Notes under the pieces: model-generated | The model's database searches: none | What the model was told of the DNA's origin: nothing | The model's input: the letters and a program-made list of their open reading frames with translations, nothing else | Position numbers and translations under genes: made by a program | In this document: piece after piece, positions 62,058 to 64,000 of the stretch | Layout of the letters: every line of letters begins with the position of its first letter | Position numbering within the stretch: position 1 is the first letter of the stretch | Origin: Microterricola gilva | GTDB lineage: Bacteria; Actinomycetota; Actinomycetes; Actinomycetales; Microbacteriaceae | DNA length: 64,000 bases | Assembly (NCBI RefSeq): GCF_004217495.1 | Contig: NZ_SHLC01000001.1 | Location: 1,178,001-1,242,000, forward strand | Direction: 5' to 3'

Positions 62058-62960
62058 ATGACGACCACCTCCACGGTGCCGCGGCCACCGCGCACACCCG
62101 CACGCGCGGCATCCGCCTTCCTCAGCGCCCACCCGCGCACACGACTCATCCTGCTGCTCAGCGCCCCCTTGTTCTGGCTCGGCGTCGTCTATGTCGTGGC
62201 GCTCGCGCTGCTGCTCGTCACCGCGTTCTGGTCGGTCGACAGCTTCACCGGCGAGGTCACGACCGAGTTCACGCTCGACAACATCATCGAGGTCGTCACC
62301 GGCTCGCTCTACCAGACGGTCACCCTGCGCACGGTCGGAGTCGCACTCGCCGTCACGCTCATCGACGTGGCCTTCGCGCTGCCGATCGCGTTCTTCATGG
62401 CCAAGGTCGCAACGCCCCGTATGCAGCGCGTGCTGCTGATCCTGGTGCTCACTCCGCTGTGGGCGAGCTACCTCGTCAAGGCGTACGCGTGGCGTTCGGT
62501 TCTCTCGCAGGACGGCATCCTCGAGTGGCTCGTGGCGCCGTTCGGCGGCCAGACCATCGGCTACGGGTTGCCGGCGACGATCATCACGCTGTCATACCTC
62601 TGGCTGCCGTACGTGATCCTGCCCATCTACGCTGGGCTCGAGCGGGTGCCGGACTCGCTGCTTGAGGCATCCGGTGACCTCGGCGGCAAGAGCTGGCCGA
62701 CACTGCGTCTCGTGGTCTTCCCGCTCGTGCTGCCGGCCATCATCGCCGGCACGATCTTTGCCTTCGCGCTCTCGCTCGGCGACTACATCACCGTGAATAT
62801 CGTCGGCGGCGCGAACCAGATGCTCGGAAACCTCGTCTACACGAACGTCGGCGCCGCGAACAACCTGCCGCTCGCGTCGGCGATCGCGCTCATCCCGATC
62901 GCGATCATCTTCGGTTACCTCTTCCTCGTGCGCCGCACCGGCGCGCTCGACAACCTGTAA
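62058..62960 (+). CDS. ABC transporter permease, PotB-like
   Basis: 300 aa, six TM segments. The EAA loop EASGDLGGKSWPTLRLVVFPLVLP (residues ~211-234) contacts the ATPase. ATG 62058 has AGGAC upstream; upstream in-frame starts overlap the lipoprotein gene and lack homology. 11 bp separate it from the next permease. Confidence 0.92.
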   Translation: MTTTSTVPRPPRTPARAASAFLSAHPRTRLILLLSAPLFWLGVVYVVALALLLVTAFWSVDSFTGEVTTEFTLDNIIEVVTGSLYQTVTLRTVGVALAVTLIDVAFALPIAFFMAKVATPRMQRVLLILVLTPLWASYLVKAYAWRSVLSQDGILEWLVAPFGGQTIGYGLPATIITLSYLWLPYVILPIYAGLERVPDSLLEASGDLGGKSWPTLRLVVFPLVLPAIIAGTIFAFALSLGDYITVNIVGGANQMLGNLVYTNVGAANNLPLASAIALIPIAIIFGYLFLVRRTGALDNL

Positions 62961-62971
62961 GGGGCGACCGG

Positions 62972-63772
62972 ATGCGACTCTCGCGACTCTCCCGCACGGC
63001 ACTCGGCATCATCACCGTGGTGATCCTGGTGATCGTCTACGTGCCGCTGTTCGTCGTGCTCGTGAACTCGTTCTCGACCTCGAGAACGCTCTCGTGGCCG
63101 CCGCCGGGTTTCACCCTCGAGTGGTGGGAGCGCGCCTTCCAGAGCGCAGGCGCCATGGAGGCCGTGGCGACGAGCGTGCAGATCGCCATCGTCGCGACGA
63201 TCATCTCGCTCGTGCTCGGCACACTCATCTCGCTCGCGCTGCAACGGTTCGAGTTCTTCGGTCGCGAAGCGATCAGCCTGCTCGTGATCCTGCCGATCGC
63301 GCTGCCTGGCATCATCACCGGTATCGCGCTCAACAACTTCTTCCGCACGATCATGGGCGTACCGCTCTCGATCTGGACGGTCGTGATCGCGCACGCGACC
63401 TTCTGCATCGTCACGGTGTTCAACAACGTGATCGCGCGCCTGCGGCGGCTCGGCACGAATTTCGAGGAGGCATCCGCCGACCTCGGTGCAGGGCTCTGGA
63501 CGACCTTCCGCCTTGTCACCTTTCCGCAGCTGCGTTCCGCGCTGTTCGCGGGGGGTCTGCTCGCCTTCGCGCTGAGCTTCGACGAGATCATCGTGACGAC
63601 ATTCACCGCCGGCTCCGGGGTGACGACTCTGCCGATCTTCATCCTGAACAACATGTTCCGGCCGAACCAGGCCCCGATCGTGTCGGTCATCGCCGTCGTG
63701 CTGGTGCTGGTGTCGATCGTTCCGATCTACATCGCACAGCGCATTGCGGGAACAGAGAAGACGCTGCGCTGA
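62972..63772 (+). CDS. ABC transporter permease, PotC-like
   Basis: 266 aa, six TM segments. EAA loop [23 protein letters not shown] near residue 167. N-terminal [24 protein letters not shown] is typical of PotC/YdcV permeases. Ends the transporter operon. Confidence 0.92.
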   Translation: MRLSRLSRTALGIITVVILVIVYVPLFVVLVNSFSTSRTLSWPPPGFTLEWWERAFQSAGAMEAVATSVQIAIVATIISLVLGTLISLALQRFEFFGREAISLLVILPIALPGIITGIALNNFFRTIMGVPLSIWTVVIAHATFCIVTVFNNVIARLRRLGTNFEEASADLGAGLWTTFRLVTFPQLRSALFAGGLLAFALSFDEIIVTTFTAGSGVTTLPIFILNNMFRPNQAPIVSVIAVVLVLVSIVPIYIAQRIAGTEKTLR

Positions 63773-63794
63773 CCACGCTGTCAGCGGGCGGCAT

Positions 63795-63800
63795 TACGCT
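63795..63800 (+). promoter_or_regulatory. -10 element TACGCT for leaderless dinB
   Basis: TACGCT ends 6 nt before GTG 63807. The same hexamer and spacing occur at 9225-9230. Confidence 0.5.
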
Positions 63801-63806
63801 CGAAGG

Positions 63807-64000
63807 GTGAGCAAGCAAGACGGGTCGACGCGGCAGGTGAGTGCACCGGGCGCCGACGACTCGCGGACGCCGTTCCTGCACGTCGACCTCGACGCGTTCT
63901 TCGCATCCGTCGAGCTCCTGGACAATCCGGACCTCGCGGGCAAGCCGGTCGTCGTCGGTGGCCTGGGCCCGCGTTCCGTGGTGTCCGCAGCCAACTACGA
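63807..64000 (+). CDS. dinB: Y-family DNA polymerase IV (5' end only)
   Basis: The first 64 codons read [10 protein letters not shown]... then [19 protein letters not shown] and [30 protein letters not shown] is the catalytic Asp-containing motif of DinB/Pol IV, an error-prone translesion polymerase. The remainder is beyond the window. Leaderless GTG start. Confidence 0.92.
   Translation, partial: MSKQDGSTRQVSAPGADDSRTPFLHVDLDAFFASVELLDNPDLAGKPVVVGGLGPRSVVSAANY

Overview
The window is high-GC DNA from an actinobacterium, most likely of the family Microbacteriaceae. Gene order points there: khpA-rimM, trmD, rplS-lepB-rnhB-DUF2469-yraN-comM-dprA, xerC, rpsB-tsf-pyrH-frr-cdsA, csd-mnmA-ligA and gatCAB. 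So do the GlgE-type alpha-glucan genes, a DUF222/HNH gene remnant, and many genes whose start codon follows a TAnnnT hexamer by only 6-7 nt, as expected for leaderless mRNAs. No rRNA, tRNA, CRISPR array, intact transposase or prophage was seen.

Layout. 1-7.7 kb: the 3' end of khpA and rimM, then a nitrite-assimilation and siroheme block (formate/nitrite-family channel, hemD-regulator fusion, cobA/SUMT, frameshifted nirB, nirD, CbiX-type chelatase) lying between rimM and trmD. 7.7-18.5 kb: trmD, map, rplS, lepB, rnhB, DUF2469, yraN, comM, dprA, a DUF1801 protein, a CpdA-like phosphodiesterase, xerC and an M23 protein. 18.8-25.4 kb: rpsB, tsf, pyrH, frr, cdsA, a DivIVA-repeat protein, a lytic transglycosylase, a small zinc-binding protein and an alpha/beta hydrolase. 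25.4-27.4 kb: a repeat-rich accessory island with a decayed DUF222/HNH gene. 27.4-33.2 kb: an AI-2E-family membrane protein, a long coiled-coil DivIVA-like protein, a membrane protein with an internal lipobox and a YbbN-like protein. 33.2-44.2 kb: alpha-glucan metabolism (glgB, glgE, glgP, glgX) interrupted by a metallo-beta-lactamase/TetR pair and ybaK. 44.2-55.7 kb: cysteine desulfurase, mnmA, ligA, a DUF1023 hydrolase, a Tat-exported phosphoesterase and gatCAB. 55.8-63.8 kb: an acyltransferase, a Gly-rich protein, a Cache protein, a FadR-type GntR regulator and a polyamine-type ABC transporter. The window ends inside dinB.

How the genes work together. NirB and NirD would reduce nitrite with siroheme, which SUMT and the chelatase help make, and the channel would import nitrite. 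GlgE and GlgB build alpha-glucan while GlgP and GlgX break it down. The cysteine desulfurase supplies sulfur for MnmA-type tRNA thiolation. GatCAB makes Gln-tRNA(Gln) and/or Asn-tRNA(Asn). The GntR and Cache genes diverge from the transporter operon and probably control it.

The points most worth following are: the nitrite block inside a translation gene cluster; glgX and csd promoters whose -10 elements overlap face to face; a perfect operator between the TetR and MBL genes; a 16-unit hendecad coiled coil; the Cache/GntR/ABC cluster; and several short tandem duplications (gatB 3' end, gatC leader, the 27.2-27.4 kb repeats).
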